Positions 14,404-23,412 of a stretch of 37,800 bases of DNA are shown here, in pieces. The stretch's first letter is position 1. Each line of letters starts with the position of its first letter. A program made the position numbers and the translations under genes. Source of the DNA: Clostridia bacterium (GTDB taxonomy: Bacteria; Bacillota; Clostridia; Lachnospirales; Lachnospiraceae); NCBI GenBank assembly GCA_910575245.1, contig CAJTEN010000040.1, positions 1 to 37,800 of the forward strand, in the 5' to 3' direction. Below the pieces are notes generated by a model. The model had not been told where the DNA came from. It did not search any database and saw only the letters and a program-made list of their open reading frames with translations.

Positions 14404-16278
14404 ATGATGATCAATAAAAGGCTGATTGGAACAGTCGGTGAAAGCAAAAAGTACATAGTGGGGAATGTGGCGGCACAGTGGTGTTCCCTTGCGGCAAATA
14501 TTGCCATGATGACGGCGGTGACGGGGCTGCTCGCTTCTCTTTATGATAAAACGGCAGATAAAAGCGGCGTTTTCATAACGGTGTCTGCCGCGGCGTCCGC
14601 AGCTGCACTCCGTTTTCTCTGTACGGTCATTTCAAGCCGTATGGGGTATCTCTCATCAAAATCCGTCAAGAAAATGCTTCGTGAAAAGATTTATGGGAAG
14701 CTCCTGCGTCTTGGTGCTTCCTACAGGGAACAGGTGAAAACTTCGGAAGTGGTGCAGGTGGCGGTGGAGGGAGTGGAGCAGCTCGAAACCTATTTCGGGG
14801 CGTACCTTCCACAGTTTTTCTATGCCATGCTTGCTCCCCTGACGCTGTTTGTGTATCTGTGCTTTGTAAACATACCGTCCGCTGTCGTTCTGTTAATCTG
14901 TGTGCCGCTGATCCCCATTGCGATAGCGGCAGTGCAGACGTGGGCGAAAAAACTGCTGTCAAAATATTGGGGGCAGTACACGGCTCTGGGGGATACCTTT
15001 CTCGAAAATCTGCAGGGGCTGACCACGCTGAAAATTTACCGGGCGGATGGTTTCAAGCATGAAGAAATGAACCGTGAGTCGGAAAAGTTCCGTAAAATTA
15101 CCATGAAAGTCCTGACCATGCAGCTCAATTCCATCACAATCATGGATTTTATTGCCTACGGAGGCGCTGCGTTAGGGGTGATTATGGCGGCAGCGCAGTT
15201 CCGGGCAGGAAATGTCACGCTTTCCGGATGCCTTTTGATTATCCTTCTTTCGGCGGACTTCTTTATCCCCATGCGGCAGCTTGGCAGCTTCTTTCATGTG
15301 GCCATGAACGGCATGGCGGCAAGCGATAAGATTTTCCGTCTGCTGGACCTTCCCGAACCGGAAGAGAAAACAGGATGTTTTCCGATGGACTGCAGGATTG
15401 TCTGTATCGGGTTGCGCTTTTCTTACGGTGAAAATTCTGTTGATGAAACTTTTTCTGCTGGAACTTCCCGCAAAGGAAATTTATCCAAGGGAAATTCTTC
15501 CAGGGAAGGAAGGGAAATCCTGCATGGAATCAACATGGAGTTCCCAAAAGGGGGATTTGTTTCCATTGTCGGGGAGAGCGGCTGCGGGAAGTCCACGGTG
15601 GCGGCAGTCCTCATGGGGAGGAACCGCGGTTATGGCGGTTCGGTGAAAATCGGGGACAAAGAACTTTCGGATATAAGGGAAACGGAGCTTATGAAAAACA
15701 TCACCTATGTCAGCCACCAAAGCTATCTGTTCAAGGGCACCGTGAAGGAGAACCTTCTGATGGGAAAGCCGGATGCCTCTGACCGGGAGCTTTGGGAGAT
15801 CCTTAATCGGGTGAACCTGGCGGGATTTCTGGAATCCGGGGGCGGGCTTGGGACGCTCCTTACGGAAAAAGCCTCGAACCTGTCAGGCGGGCAGCGCCAG
15901 AGGCTTGCGCTGGCAAGGGCGCTCTTACATGACAGCCCGGTGTATATTTTTGATGAAGCCACCTCCAATATTGATGTGGAGAGCGAGAACGACATTATGC
16001 GGGAAATCCATGCACTGGCCGGGCAGAAAACGGTGATTCTCATTTCCCACCGTCTTGCCAATGTGACGGTTTCAGACAACATCTATGTGATGGACAAAGG
16101 GAATGTGGCGGAAAGCGGCAGCCATGAAGAACTGCTGGCAGGAGGCGGCGTTTATGCAAAGCTGTGGGATACACAGCAGAGCCTTGAAAATTACGGGAAT
16201 TCCCCAAGGACATACCTGGATGGCCATTCTGCTGGTGTAGAAGGCCGGGACAGAAGAAAGGATGGTGCGGCCGGATGA
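14404..16278 (+). CDS. ABC exporter, fused membrane and ATPase domains (first of a heterodimer pair)
   Basis: 624 residues: six membrane helices (about 20-310), then an ATPase domain with Walker A GESGCGKST (390-398), signature LSGGQ (493-497), Walker B aspartate D517 with catalytic E518, and switch H549. The organisation resembles CydDC or YbtPQ-type exporters, and it pairs with the next gene. A Ser/Gly/Lys-rich insert before Walker A (SAGTSRKGNLSKGNSSREGR) is unusual. ATG 14404 follows the restored DtxR stop by 7 bases; AAGG is the likely ribosome binding site. The cargo is unknown; operon context suggests a metal, siderophore, heme or thiol compound. Confidence 0.85.
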   Translation: MMINKRLIGTVGESKKYIVGNVAAQWCSLAANIAMMTAVTGLLASLYDKTADKSGVFITVSAAASAAALRFLCTVISSRMGYLSSKSVKKMLREKIYGKLLRLGASYREQVKTSEVVQVAVEGVEQLETYFGAYLPQFFYAMLAPLTLFVYLCFVNIPSAVVLLICVPLIPIAIAAVQTWAKKLLSKYWGQYTALGDTFLENLQGLTTLKIYRADGFKHEEMNRESEKFRKITMKVLTMQLNSITIMDFIAYGGAALGVIMAAAQFRAGNVTLSGCLLIILLSADFFIPMRQLGSFFHVAMNGMAASDKIFRLLDLPEPEEKTGCFPMDCRIVCIGLRFSYGENSVDETFSAGTSRKGNLSKGNSSREGREILHGINMEFPKGGFVSIVGESGCGKSTVAAVLMGRNRGYGGSVKIGDKELSDIRETELMKNITYVSHQSYLFKGTVKENLLMGKPDASDRELWEILNRVNLAGFLESGGGLGTLLTEKASNLSGGQRQRLALARALLHDSPVYIFDEATSNIDVESENDIMREIHALAGQKTVILISHRLANVTVSDNIYVMDKGNVAESGSHEELLAGGGVYAKLWDTQQSLENYGNSPRTYLDGHSAGVEGRDRRKDGAAG

Positions 16279-17948
16279 AAAGAAGAGGTGGATTTTCGGT
16301 TATGGCAAGGCTGATCGGCCTTGTGAAGCCCCTTGTGGGATTTATGGTTTTGGCGGTGGTCATGGGGCTGGCAGGCCATTTGTGCGCATCGTCCATCACG
16401 ATCTTTGGCAGTTACGCCGTGCTTGGGCTGCTCGGCTTTGATACGCCTCTGGGGCTGAAAGCCATGTTTGCCAGTGTAGTCCTGTTTGCAGTACTCAGGG
16501 CAGCCCTGCGTTATGCGGAGCAGTCCTGCAACCATTTTATTGCGTTTAAGCTGCTTGCGCTGATCCGGGATCAGGTGTTCCTCGCACTGCGGAAACTCTG
16601 CCCGGCAAAGCTGGAGGGCAGGGACAAAGGGGACCTGATCTCGGTCATTACCTCGGATATCGAGCTGCTGGAGGTTTTCTATGCGCACACCATTTCCCCC
16701 GCGGCAATCGCATTTTTCTATACTGTGGTTATGTGCCTGTTTATCGGTTCCTTCCACCCTGCGATGGGAATCCTGGCGCTTCTGGCATATCTGGCAGTGG
16801 GGATTATCATACCCCTCATTACATCAAGATTAAGCAGCAGGGACGGGATGGAGTTCCGTACCGGTTCCGGGGATTTAAGCGGGTTCGTGCTTGACAGCCT
16901 GCGGGGGCTTTCCGAAACAATACAGTACAGCCGGGGCAGGGAACGCCTGATACAGATGAATGACAGGACAGATGCCCTTTCGGAAACCGAGAAACGGATG
17001 AAGCGTACCGCAGGGAGGAATATGGCGGTCACGAATACAGCAATCCTTCTATTTGATTTATGTATGCTGCTTGTATCTGCAATGCTGTATCAAAGCGGAA
17101 AAGTGGATTTTGCCGGGGTACTCGTTCCGGTCATTGCCCTGTTTTCCTCTTTTGGCCCTGCTGTGGCGCTTGCAAATCTGGGAAGTACGCTGCAGAACAC
17201 TTTCGCAGCGGGTAACCGTGTGCTGGACATTTTAGACGAAATTCCCGCCGTGCTGGAGGTGGCAGGCCGGGAAAAAACAGCTTTTGAGGGTGCCGCCGCA
17301 AAAAATGTCAGCTTTTCCTATAGGGCTGAAAGCATCCTTGAGGGTGTGTCTTTGGAAATCCCCAAGGGGCAGGTCATCGGGATTGTCGGAAAAAGCGGAA
17401 GCGGGAAATCCACGCTGTTGAAGCTGTTTATGCGGTTCTGGGATGCGGGGAACGGCAGCGTGGAGATTTCCGGCAGGGATATTTCCGGAATCAACACGGC
17501 GGATTTAAGGGATATGGAAAGTTTCATGACACAGGAAACCCATCTGTTCCATGATAGCATAAGGAGCAACCTGCGGATTGCGAAGCTTTCTGCAACGGAT
17601 GCTGAAATAGAAGCTGCCTGCCGGAAAGCCTCCATCCATGATTTTATCATGGGGCTGCCGCAGGGGTATGATACGCCTGTGGGAGAGCTTGGGGATACTC
17701 TTTCGGGCGGTGAGAGGCAGCGGCTGGGGCTGGCAAGGGCCTTCCTGCATGATGCGCCCTTCCTGCTCCTCGACGAGCCGACCAGCAACCTGGACAGCTT
17801 AAATGAGGCGGTCATACTGAAATCCCTGCGGGAAGGGCAGGATGGGAAAACGGTGCTGCTGGTGTCCCACAGGCAGTCTACAATGCGGGTTGCTGACACC
17901 GTATATTCGGTAGAAGATCTTTCACGGACAGGAGGAAGGGTAAGCTGA
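16275..17948 (+). CDS. ABC exporter, fused membrane and ATPase domains (second of the pair)
   Basis: 557 residues with six membrane helices followed by an ATPase domain: Walker A GKSGSGKST (372-380), signature LSGGE (476-480), Walker B D500 and catalytic E501, switch histidine in VSHRQST. It overlaps the previous gene by the ATGA quadruplet, so the two are translationally coupled and almost surely form a heterodimer. Both ATPase domains appear catalytically complete, unlike heterodimers with one degenerate site. It closely resembles CydC-like or YbtQ-like exporters. Cargo not readable. Confidence 0.85.
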   Translation: MKRRGGFSVMARLIGLVKPLVGFMVLAVVMGLAGHLCASSITIFGSYAVLGLLGFDTPLGLKAMFASVVLFAVLRAALRYAEQSCNHFIAFKLLALIRDQVFLALRKLCPAKLEGRDKGDLISVITSDIELLEVFYAHTISPAAIAFFYTVVMCLFIGSFHPAMGILALLAYLAVGIIIPLITSRLSSRDGMEFRTGSGDLSGFVLDSLRGLSETIQYSRGRERLIQMNDRTDALSETEKRMKRTAGRNMAVTNTAILLFDLCMLLVSAMLYQSGKVDFAGVLVPVIALFSSFGPAVALANLGSTLQNTFAAGNRVLDILDEIPAVLEVAGREKTAFEGAAAKNVSFSYRAESILEGVSLEIPKGQVIGIVGKSGSGKSTLLKLFMRFWDAGNGSVEISGRDISGINTADLRDMESFMTQETHLFHDSIRSNLRIAKLSATDAEIEAACRKASIHDFIMGLPQGYDTPVGELGDTLSGGERQRLGLARAFLHDAPFLLLDEPTSNLDSLNEAVILKSLREGQDGKTVLLVSHRQSTMRVADTVYSVEDLSRTGGRVS

Positions 17949-18292
17949 TGCATAAGGGTATCAATACAAAGAGGGAACGGGAAAAGGCTGTGGTGTCGGA
18001 GATGATTGCACTTTACTGCAGGAAACAGCATGGCAGGAAAAACGGCCTCTGCCCGGAATGTACAGCCCTCAATACATACGCAAGGCAGAGGAGCGACAAA
18101 TGCCCGTTTATGGAGACAAAGACATTTTGCTCTAATTGTAAGGTACACTGCTATAAGAACGCCAATCAGGAGATTGGCGTTGAAATGAGGGAAGAAATCC
18201 GCACAGTCATGCGTTTTTCGGGACCGAGGATGATATTCCGCCACCCGGTAACGGTTGTGCGCCATGTATTGGAAGTGAAAATTTGGAAGTAA
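17948..18292 (+). CDS. Nitrous oxide-stimulated promoter family protein (YgbA-like)
   Basis: 114 residues matching the YgbA family along its length: EREKAVVSEMIALYCRKQHG, LCPECTALNTYARQRSDKCPF, KTFCSNCKVHCY, then MREEIRTVMRFSGPRMIFRHPV. Seven cysteines in C-x2-C-type pairs suggest a metal or iron-sulfur site. YgbA in enteric bacteria is controlled by the NO sensor NsrR and helps growth under nitrosative stress; the biochemical role is unsettled. The ATG overlaps the ABC stop by one base (TGATG), tying it to the operon. The link of NO defence to this metal operon is inference. Confidence 0.85.
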   Translation: MHKGINTKREREKAVVSEMIALYCRKQHGRKNGLCPECTALNTYARQRSDKCPFMETKTFCSNCKVHCYKNANQEIGVEMREEIRTVMRFSGPRMIFRHPVTVVRHVLEVKIWK

Positions 18293-18326
18293 ACTTCCAA
18301 AAAGAAAAAGCGATTGGAGATGTGTG

Positions 18327-18710
18327 ATGAAACTTAAAAAAATACTGTATGTGGTTTTAGGCTGTATCGGCGTTGCATTGGGGGCATTGGGGGCAGTCCT
18401 TCCGCTCCTGCCTGCTTTCCCGTTCCTCCTGCTTGCGGCGTTTTGTTTTGCCAGGAGCTCGGAAAGGCTGAACCGCTGGTTTACCGGGACAAAACTGTAC
18501 AAAAACAATCTGGAAAGCTACATAAGAGGCAGGGGCATGACACGGAAAACCAAGGTTAAAATCATGGTGACGGTGACGCTTTTGATGTCGGTGGGGTTCG
18601 TTATGATGGATCAGGTTCCTGTCGGCAGGATTGTCCTTGCCTGCGTGTGGGTATTTCATATCCTTTATTTCATGCTGGGCGTAAAAACGATTCCCAAAGG
18701 GCAGACTTAA
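18327..18710 (+). CDS. YbaN/DUF454 family inner membrane protein
   Basis: About 127 residues. Two N-terminal membrane segments (VVLGCIGVALGALGAVLPLLPAF with the family GxxLPxLPxxPF signature, then LLLAAFCFARSSERL) are followed by a loop with TKLYKNNLESY and GRGM, and two more membrane segments. This is the standard YbaN arrangement; the biochemical role of the family is unknown. ATG 18327 is 8 bases after GGAG; the GTG just before is less likely. It is the last gene of the metal/ABC operon, 34 bases after the YgbA-like gene. Confidence 0.8.
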   Translation: MKLKKILYVVLGCIGVALGALGAVLPLLPAFPFLLLAAFCFARSSERLNRWFTGTKLYKNNLESYIRGRGMTRKTKVKIMVTVTLLMSVGFVMMDQVPVGRIVLACVWVFHILYFMLGVKTIPKGQT

Positions 18711-18738
18711 CGGGATAGCGGCAGGCGTTATTTTGTGG

Positions 18739-18744
18739 TATACT
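18739..18744 (+). promoter_or_regulatory. Extended -10 promoter of the hydrolase gene
   Basis: TGGTATACT fits the TGNTATAAT extended -10 form; no -35 is evident. It stands 42 bases before the ATG. Confidence 0.5.
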
Positions 18745-18785
18745 TTCGTTAAAATCTAAAGAATACCCGTTTACGGAGGAATAAT

Positions 18786-19613
18786 ATGGCGCTCCATTCT
18801 AATAAGGTGAAAGCTAAGATTATCAAAAGCACTTTTGCGTGCCAAAGAGACGGCCTTACCATCCGGGGCACAGAGTACAGACCAGAGGGGGACTGCCTGC
18901 CAATCGCTATTGTTAGTCACGGTTTTATGGCTTTTCAGGATACAGTCCGCCAGTATGCGGTTGTCCTGGCGGAAATGGGATATGTTTCATACTGCTTTGA
19001 TTTTTGCGGCGGGTGCGTGATAAAAGGGAAAAGTGACGGCAGTACAGCAGAAATGTCCGTTTTAACAGAGGTGAAAGATTTAGAGGCGGTTATCCAGTAC
19101 GCACGGGGAAGGGAATACAGCAATCCGGAAGAAATCCTTTTAATGGGATGCAGCCAGGGCGGTTTTGTATCAGCAATCGCGGCGTCAAAGCTGAACGGCA
19201 TCATATCAAAATTAGTGATGTTTTATCCTGCCCTCTGCATCCCCGATGACGCAAGGGCAGGAAAGATGATGTTTGCAAAATTTGATCCGGGCAATATCCC
19301 GGATATCATCCGCTGCGGGCCGATGAAGCTGGGAAAATGCTATGTCCGGGATGTGATAGGGATGGACACTTATCAGGAAATACAGGATTTTTCAGGAGAT
19401 ATTTTAATAGTCCATGGCACAAAAGATAAAATTGTGAATATGGAATATTCAAAACGTGCGTATGAAATGTATTCGGAGAATAGAGGAAAGAACGATGGGT
19501 CAGGAACCGTATCGTTCTTCCCGTTAGACGGCGGCAGGCATGGATTTTCTAAAAGGCATGACAGGGCGGCGATAGGGTATTTGAAACAATTCCTTGCTGT
19601 AGGAAGCCCATAA
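18786..19613 (+). CDS. Alpha/beta-hydrolase family protein
   Basis: 275 residues, cytoplasmic (no signal peptide). The nucleophile elbow GCSQGG places S123. The likely triad partners are D214 (HGTKDKIV) and H252 (GGRHGF), both in the right context, and the oxyanion loop is SHGFMAFQDT. These fit a serine hydrolase of the dienelactone-hydrolase/acyl esterase type common in gut Firmicutes; substrate unknown. GGAGGA precedes ATG. It has its own promoter, so it is probably monocistronic. Appears intact. Confidence 0.85.
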   Translation: MALHSNKVKAKIIKSTFACQRDGLTIRGTEYRPEGDCLPIAIVSHGFMAFQDTVRQYAVVLAEMGYVSYCFDFCGGCVIKGKSDGSTAEMSVLTEVKDLEAVIQYARGREYSNPEEILLMGCSQGGFVSAIAASKLNGIISKLVMFYPALCIPDDARAGKMMFAKFDPGNIPDIIRCGPMKLGKCYVRDVIGMDTYQEIQDFSGDILIVHGTKDKIVNMEYSKRAYEMYSENRGKNDGSGTVSFFPLDGGRHGFSKRHDRAAIGYLKQFLAVGSP

Positions 19614-19667
19614 TCTAAGCACATACTGTTGTCAACTTTTATTCGTTTATAAACATATCATGATTAG

Positions 19668-19687
19668 GCCGGATTGGAGAGTCCGGC
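19668..19687 (+). terminator. Weak hairpin after the hydrolase gene
   Basis: GCCGGA pairs with TCCGGC around an 8-base loop, followed only by TTGG. The rest of 19614-19891 is AT-rich and holds no gene. Confidence 0.35.
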
Positions 19688-19891
19688 TTGGTAAAAGTAA
19701 AAAGAAAATTTAATTTGCCTCCATGACAAAATCAAAAGATGATAGGTTCGTGACAAAGAGGGGGTCTGGTGTGCTTATAGTGCATAAAATCTAATTTTAA
19801 TATTTCTTAAACATTTCTCGAATATCTCAAAAACAATAAAACTGTAGAATAGGAACAAAATATTTGATTATCTATGGGAAGAGGTGTTGTT

Positions 19892-20998
19892 ATGGGCAGG
19901 ATATTTCAATTCGTATGTTCACGTTTTTTTGTAGGGGTATTTTGTATTTTACTGGAGTTTGCACAGCTTTTGGCTGTGTTTATTCTGCTATATGAATTCT
20001 TTTTGCCTGTTACAATTCTGGCATGGATATTCCATTTTGGCATATTACTTTATCTGATTAACCGGGATGAAATACCGGAATTTAAAATGCCGTGGGTTAT
20101 TATTCTCTTTCTGCTTCCTGTTTTGGGTTCTTTTATTTTTATGCTCCTGTCAAGCAACAATACCAGCCATAAAGAATATGCCCGTTTTGAAATGGCGGCA
20201 AAGGGAATGGAACAATATCAGCAGCAGACAGCAGAGATAGACAGTCTGCGGGAACAGGATGCAGACGCATGGCTGCAGGCAAATTATTTATATGGCTCTG
20301 CGGGAATCCTTGTTATGGAAATTCTAAAACAACATACTACCCTGTTGGCGAGGATTTTCATGGCGCACTGCTGGAAGAACTGAGAAAAGCAGAACATTTC
20401 ATTTTTATGGAATATTTTATTGTGCAGGAAGGACAGATGTGGAATCCTATTCATGATATTTTAAAAGAGAAAGCGGCGCAGGGTGTTTCAGTTTATTTTA
20501 TGTATGATGATTTTGGCTGTATTTCAACATTGCCATGGCATTACCATAAGGTGTTGTGCAATGAGGGTATCCATTGTGTGATTGCTAATAGGTTTTCACC
20601 GGTTCTTTCCCATATTCATAACAACCGGGATCACCGTAAAATTACCATTATTGACGGGTGTGTGGGTTTTACGGGTGGTGTCAATCTGGCAGATGAATAT
20701 ATAAATGCCGTTATGAAGCATGGCCATTGGAAAGACACTGCTGTAAAAATTGAAGGCGGAGCAGTGCGAAATCTAATGTCATTATTCCTTGTGAACTGGA
20801 ATACACAGAGTAAGGAACCAATTGACTACACAAAGTACATGAAAATGCAGTGGAGTCCGGCAGACTGTAAAGGCGTTGTTATTCCTTTCGGTTCCGGTCC
20901 TGCACCTATTTATACAGATACTATTGGTAAAAATGTGTATCTGAATATGATAAATGCTGCTAAATGCTATCTTTATATTACGACACCCTATTTGATTT
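19892..20998 (+). pseudogene. Cardiolipin synthase, frameshifted and truncated by IS DNA
   Basis: The N-terminus has two membrane helices (VFCILLEFAQLLAVFILLYEFF; WVIILFLLPVLGSFIFMLL), as in clostridial Cls. A one-base loss near 20300 shifts the frame; the text then continues (TTYYPVGEDFHGALLEELRKAEHFIFMEYFIV) through the first phospholipase D motif HRKITIID (H-x-K-x4-D). It ends at ITTPYLI (about 20998), where IS1380 DNA begins, so the second HKD motif and about 140 residues are lost. Cls condenses two phosphatidylglycerols into cardiolipin and needs both HKD motifs, so no activity is expected. Start ATG 19892 has AGAGG 7 bases upstream; ATG 19874 lacks one. Confidence 0.85.
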
Positions 20999-21140
20999 GG
21001 TGCTGGGAGCGTTTTTTCGTGACATCCATACGGTTGCAGCGTTTCACAAAATCACTTTTGCCCAGAATGGCGCCCACAACTGCCAGCCCTGAAGCCGGGA
21101 TGATGCGTTCATTGGTGAATTCGATTTTTATATTTTTCAT
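20990..21140 (-). pseudogene. IS1380 transposase N-terminal fragment (minus strand)
   Basis: Reading down from ATG at 21140 gives KNIKIEFTNERIIPASGLAV, then KKRSQHQIK. This is clearly the same N-terminus as the transposase starting at 37459 (QIEFTNERIIPSGGLTLVG, RRSGHQIKNG). It breaks off at HQIK exactly where cardiolipin synthase DNA begins; ATTTGATTTGG fits both sides, pointing to a join at short homology. Confidence 0.8.
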
Positions 21141-21261
21141 TGGTTTATGCCCCTGTCCTCTGGTTTTTCATTGTCTTTATTATACCAGAAAATGTTGTAC
21201 AAATGGGGAAAAATAGCATTTTTAATGAACCAAACAGGTGAGCTGGACAAACGAACCCGTT

Positions 21262-22094
21262 ATGACAGCTGTTTTAGAGAAGGATGCCCTGGCATCCCGG
21301 CCTACCTTGTCACGGTTTTTTAACCGTATGGATGAGGATACGCTTAGACAGCTAAATCAGATCATCCGCGAACTCCGTAAAGTCATTTATTCCATAAAAA
21401 AACCGGAATTCATGCTTTTTGATCTTGATTCCACACTTCTTGGTACCTACGGGAATCAGGAAGGGGAAGGTTCCAACTATCATTATCAGACACACGGCTA
21501 TCATCCGCTGCTGTGTTACGGCGGACTGACGGGCGATCTCCTGAAAGCAAAGCTTTGTGACAGCACCATGTATTGCAGCAAAGAGGCGGATATTTTTATG
21601 AAATCCCTTCTGGATGAATTCCTCTGCGATTTCCCTGGCCTGCCGCTCTATTTTCGTGGTGACAGCGGCTTTGCGTCACCGGATCTGTACGAAGTTCTTG
21701 AAGACAAAAACTGCAGATATGCTATCCGGCTCAAGGAGAACGCAAAACTCCGTGAATTGGCGGAAGAGGCAAAATGGAGAACTTCATCAAAGAAGGAAAA
21801 ACCGACTTTGACTTTGCCTGTGTAAGCAGTTCCTCAAAGCTGGTAAATGCGAACCGCTTTCTAATTCATGCATTAGCGTATAATCTGTTCAATTGGTTTA
21901 GGCAATTAGCACTTGCAGCCGGCATGAGAAAACAGCGTATAGATACCATCCGTTTAAAGCTGCTGAAAATAGCTGCAAGAGTGGTAAGATCAGCACGATA
22001 TAAATATTTCAAGCTGTGCAGCAGTTGTCCCTACAAGAAAGAATTCTATGAGACGCTGGAAAATATCCGAAACCTGCAGCTGCAGTTGGAATAG
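21262..22094 (+). pseudogene. IS1380 transposase middle and C-terminal fragment
   Basis: VMTAVLEKDALASRPTLSRF, FDLDSTLLGTYGNQEGEG with the DDE-type aspartate, and LYFRGDSGFASPDLYEVLE are typical of IS1380 transposases. After KLRELAEEAKW the frame stops at 21825. The C-terminal part continues in another frame from about 21774 (ENFIKEGKTDFDFACVSSS to the stop at 22094), with an internal stretch missing. The N-terminal ~110 residues are absent here. Not functional. Confidence 0.85.
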
Positions 22095-22212
22095 CAACAG
22101 TTAATGAACCTTGACAGCCACAAAAACTTTTACCCCTATCACAGGCGAAGTCTGCCCATTTTTAGGCTATCTTGTGACAGAGTGAGGTATCGGGAGGGGT
22201 GTAATGGTAACT

Positions 22213-22244
22213 ACGGCGGATTTTATGTGATCTTATACCGCCGT
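22213..22244 (+). other. Hairpin in the gap before the LytTR system
   Basis: ACGGCGG pairs with CCGCCGT (22238-22244) around an AT-rich 18-base loop. No T-run follows. The gap 22111-22250 otherwise shows nothing. Confidence 0.35.
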
Positions 22245-22250
22245 GAATAA

Positions 22251-22601
22251 TTCAGGTTAATTATCCTGGATCGCGGAGGAGATGCAAAGGCTTTTGCATT
22301 ACGGAAGAAGCAGGAGGATTTTATAAGAGCGAGAGGACAGGAAAGCGCTTTTGTAATCCGCTATGGAAACGGCGGTCAATGTGAGGTGTATTTTTTCATG
22401 CCTGTGAATCTCAATGGGCAGTTTTACATTTTGGATGGGAACAGTTATAATAGAGCAGACGGCAAAGACACATTTACCTTAATTGATGGTAAGGCGCTGG
22501 TTTCACAAAGTGAATTGTCGCAATTAGAAGTTCTGAAACTGCAGGAATGTGTGATCTTGGAGAACTCCTATTTGAGGTTACGTTATGAGGTGATTCGTTG
22601 A
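22251..22601 (+). pseudogene. Hypothetical protein, N-terminally truncated
   Basis: The frame is open from just after a TAA at 22248 and reads as believable protein for 116 codons (ILDRGGDAKAFALRKKQEDF, FVIRYGNGGQCEVYFFMPV, GQFYILDGNSYNRADGKD, ending LRLRYEVIR). No ATG, GTG or TTG with a ribosome binding site occurs early; GTG 22386 would give only 71 residues. Family not recognised. The stop overlaps the ATG of a 29-codon frame that leads to the response regulator, so it may be the eroded first gene of that operon. Confidence 0.4.
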
Positions 22602-22690
22602 TGCGTCGATCCGCTCAGCGCAAATACTGTTATTTGGATAAAGAGAGCAACCATATCATGATAGAATACGGGGCAGACAGGAGTGAGTAA
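22601..22690 (+). CDS. Candidate 29-residue peptide coupled to the LytTR operon
   Basis: The ATG overlaps the preceding stop (TGATG) and the stop lies 2 bases before the response regulator ATG. The translation (RRSAQRKYCYLDKESNHIMI...) has one cysteine, is basic then acidic, and has no signal peptide or double-Gly leader. It contains the regulator ribosome binding site (AGGAG, 22678-22682). It may be a coupling frame, a fragment or a real micro-protein; Agr systems carry a small peptide gene near this place, but this one does not look like AgrD. Confidence 0.3.
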   Translation: MRRSAQRKYCYLDKESNHIMIEYGADRSE

Positions 22691-22692
22691 GA

Positions 22693-23412
22693 ATGCTGTA
22701 TGTAGCAGTATGTGAAGATGACAGTTCTCTGCTTGCGAACATAAAGAACAAGGTGCAGAATTATTTTAAGGAAAAAAATATCATGGCGATGCTGGAAACC
22801 TATGACCGCAGCGATCTGTTAAAATATGACATTCAGGAAGGAAAATATTTCGATCTTGTGCTGAGTGATATTGAGATGCCGGATACGGATGGTATGAAGA
22901 TTGCGGAGCAGGTCAGGAGCTGTCTGCCGGATGCTATCATCATTTTTGTGACGGCATATTTGAAATATGCCGTGGATGCTTATGAACTGGATATCTTTCG
23001 CTATATTCCAAAAAGCAGTCTGGATGAAAAACTGCCGCGGGCTTTGGATGACGTAGTAAAGCGGATGCAAAGCCAGGCTGATAAGAGCTACCTGATACAG
23101 ACAGCCACAAAAATAGAAAAAATCATGCATAAACAGATCATCTATATTCAGAAGGACGGGAAGAACGCGATGTTCATCTGCACAGATGGCAGTGTGAAAA
23201 AAGAAAGAAAGAGTCTTTCGGATGTATATAAAGAACTCCATTCGGAAGACTTTGTTTTTGTGGAACGGGGCAGTATCGTTAATCTGGCACAGATCACAGG
23301 AATCCGGCAGGACAAGATCCTGCTCAGCAACGGCGTGTGCCTTCATGCGAGCCACACAAGGATGGAGGAAGTCAAAAACCGGATGGTAATATATTGGAGT
23401 GAGTATGTATGA
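22693..23412 (+). CDS. LytTR-family response regulator (AgrA/VirR-like)
   Basis: 239 residues. The CheY-like receiver (1-~120) has acidic pocket E8/D9/D10, phosphoacceptor D59 (VLSDIEMPDTDG), Thr in FVTAY and Lys in PKSS. The C-terminal LytTR DNA-binding domain (~140-235: IIYIQKDGKNAMFI, FVFVERGSIVNLAQI) binds direct 9-bp repeats about two turns apart. Such repeats stand at 24773 and 24795, before the lipoprotein-ABC operon. AGGAG 10 bases before ATG. The stop overlaps the kinase start by ATGA. Intact and probably phosphorylated by the next gene product. Confidence 0.9.
   Translation: MLYVAVCEDDSSLLANIKNKVQNYFKEKNIMAMLETYDRSDLLKYDIQEGKYFDLVLSDIEMPDTDGMKIAEQVRSCLPDAIIIFVTAYLKYAVDAYELDIFRYIPKSSLDEKLPRALDDVVKRMQSQADKSYLIQTATKIEKIMHKQIIYIQKDGKNAMFICTDGSVKKERKSLSDVYKELHSEDFVFVERGSIVNLAQITGIRQDKILLSNGVCLHASHTRMEEVKNRMVIYWSEYV

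Larger units (their letters stand above)
20990..22110. mobile_element. Scrambled IS1380-family element made of two inverted fragments
   Basis: A minus-strand piece encodes the transposase N-terminus (21140 down to ~20990) and a plus-strand piece encodes the middle and C-terminus (~21262-22094). Between them lies non-coding DNA that should contain an IS end. TTAATGAACC occurs at 21222-21231 and 22101-22110, flanking the plus-strand piece. Neither fragment can yield transposase. Confidence 0.75.
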
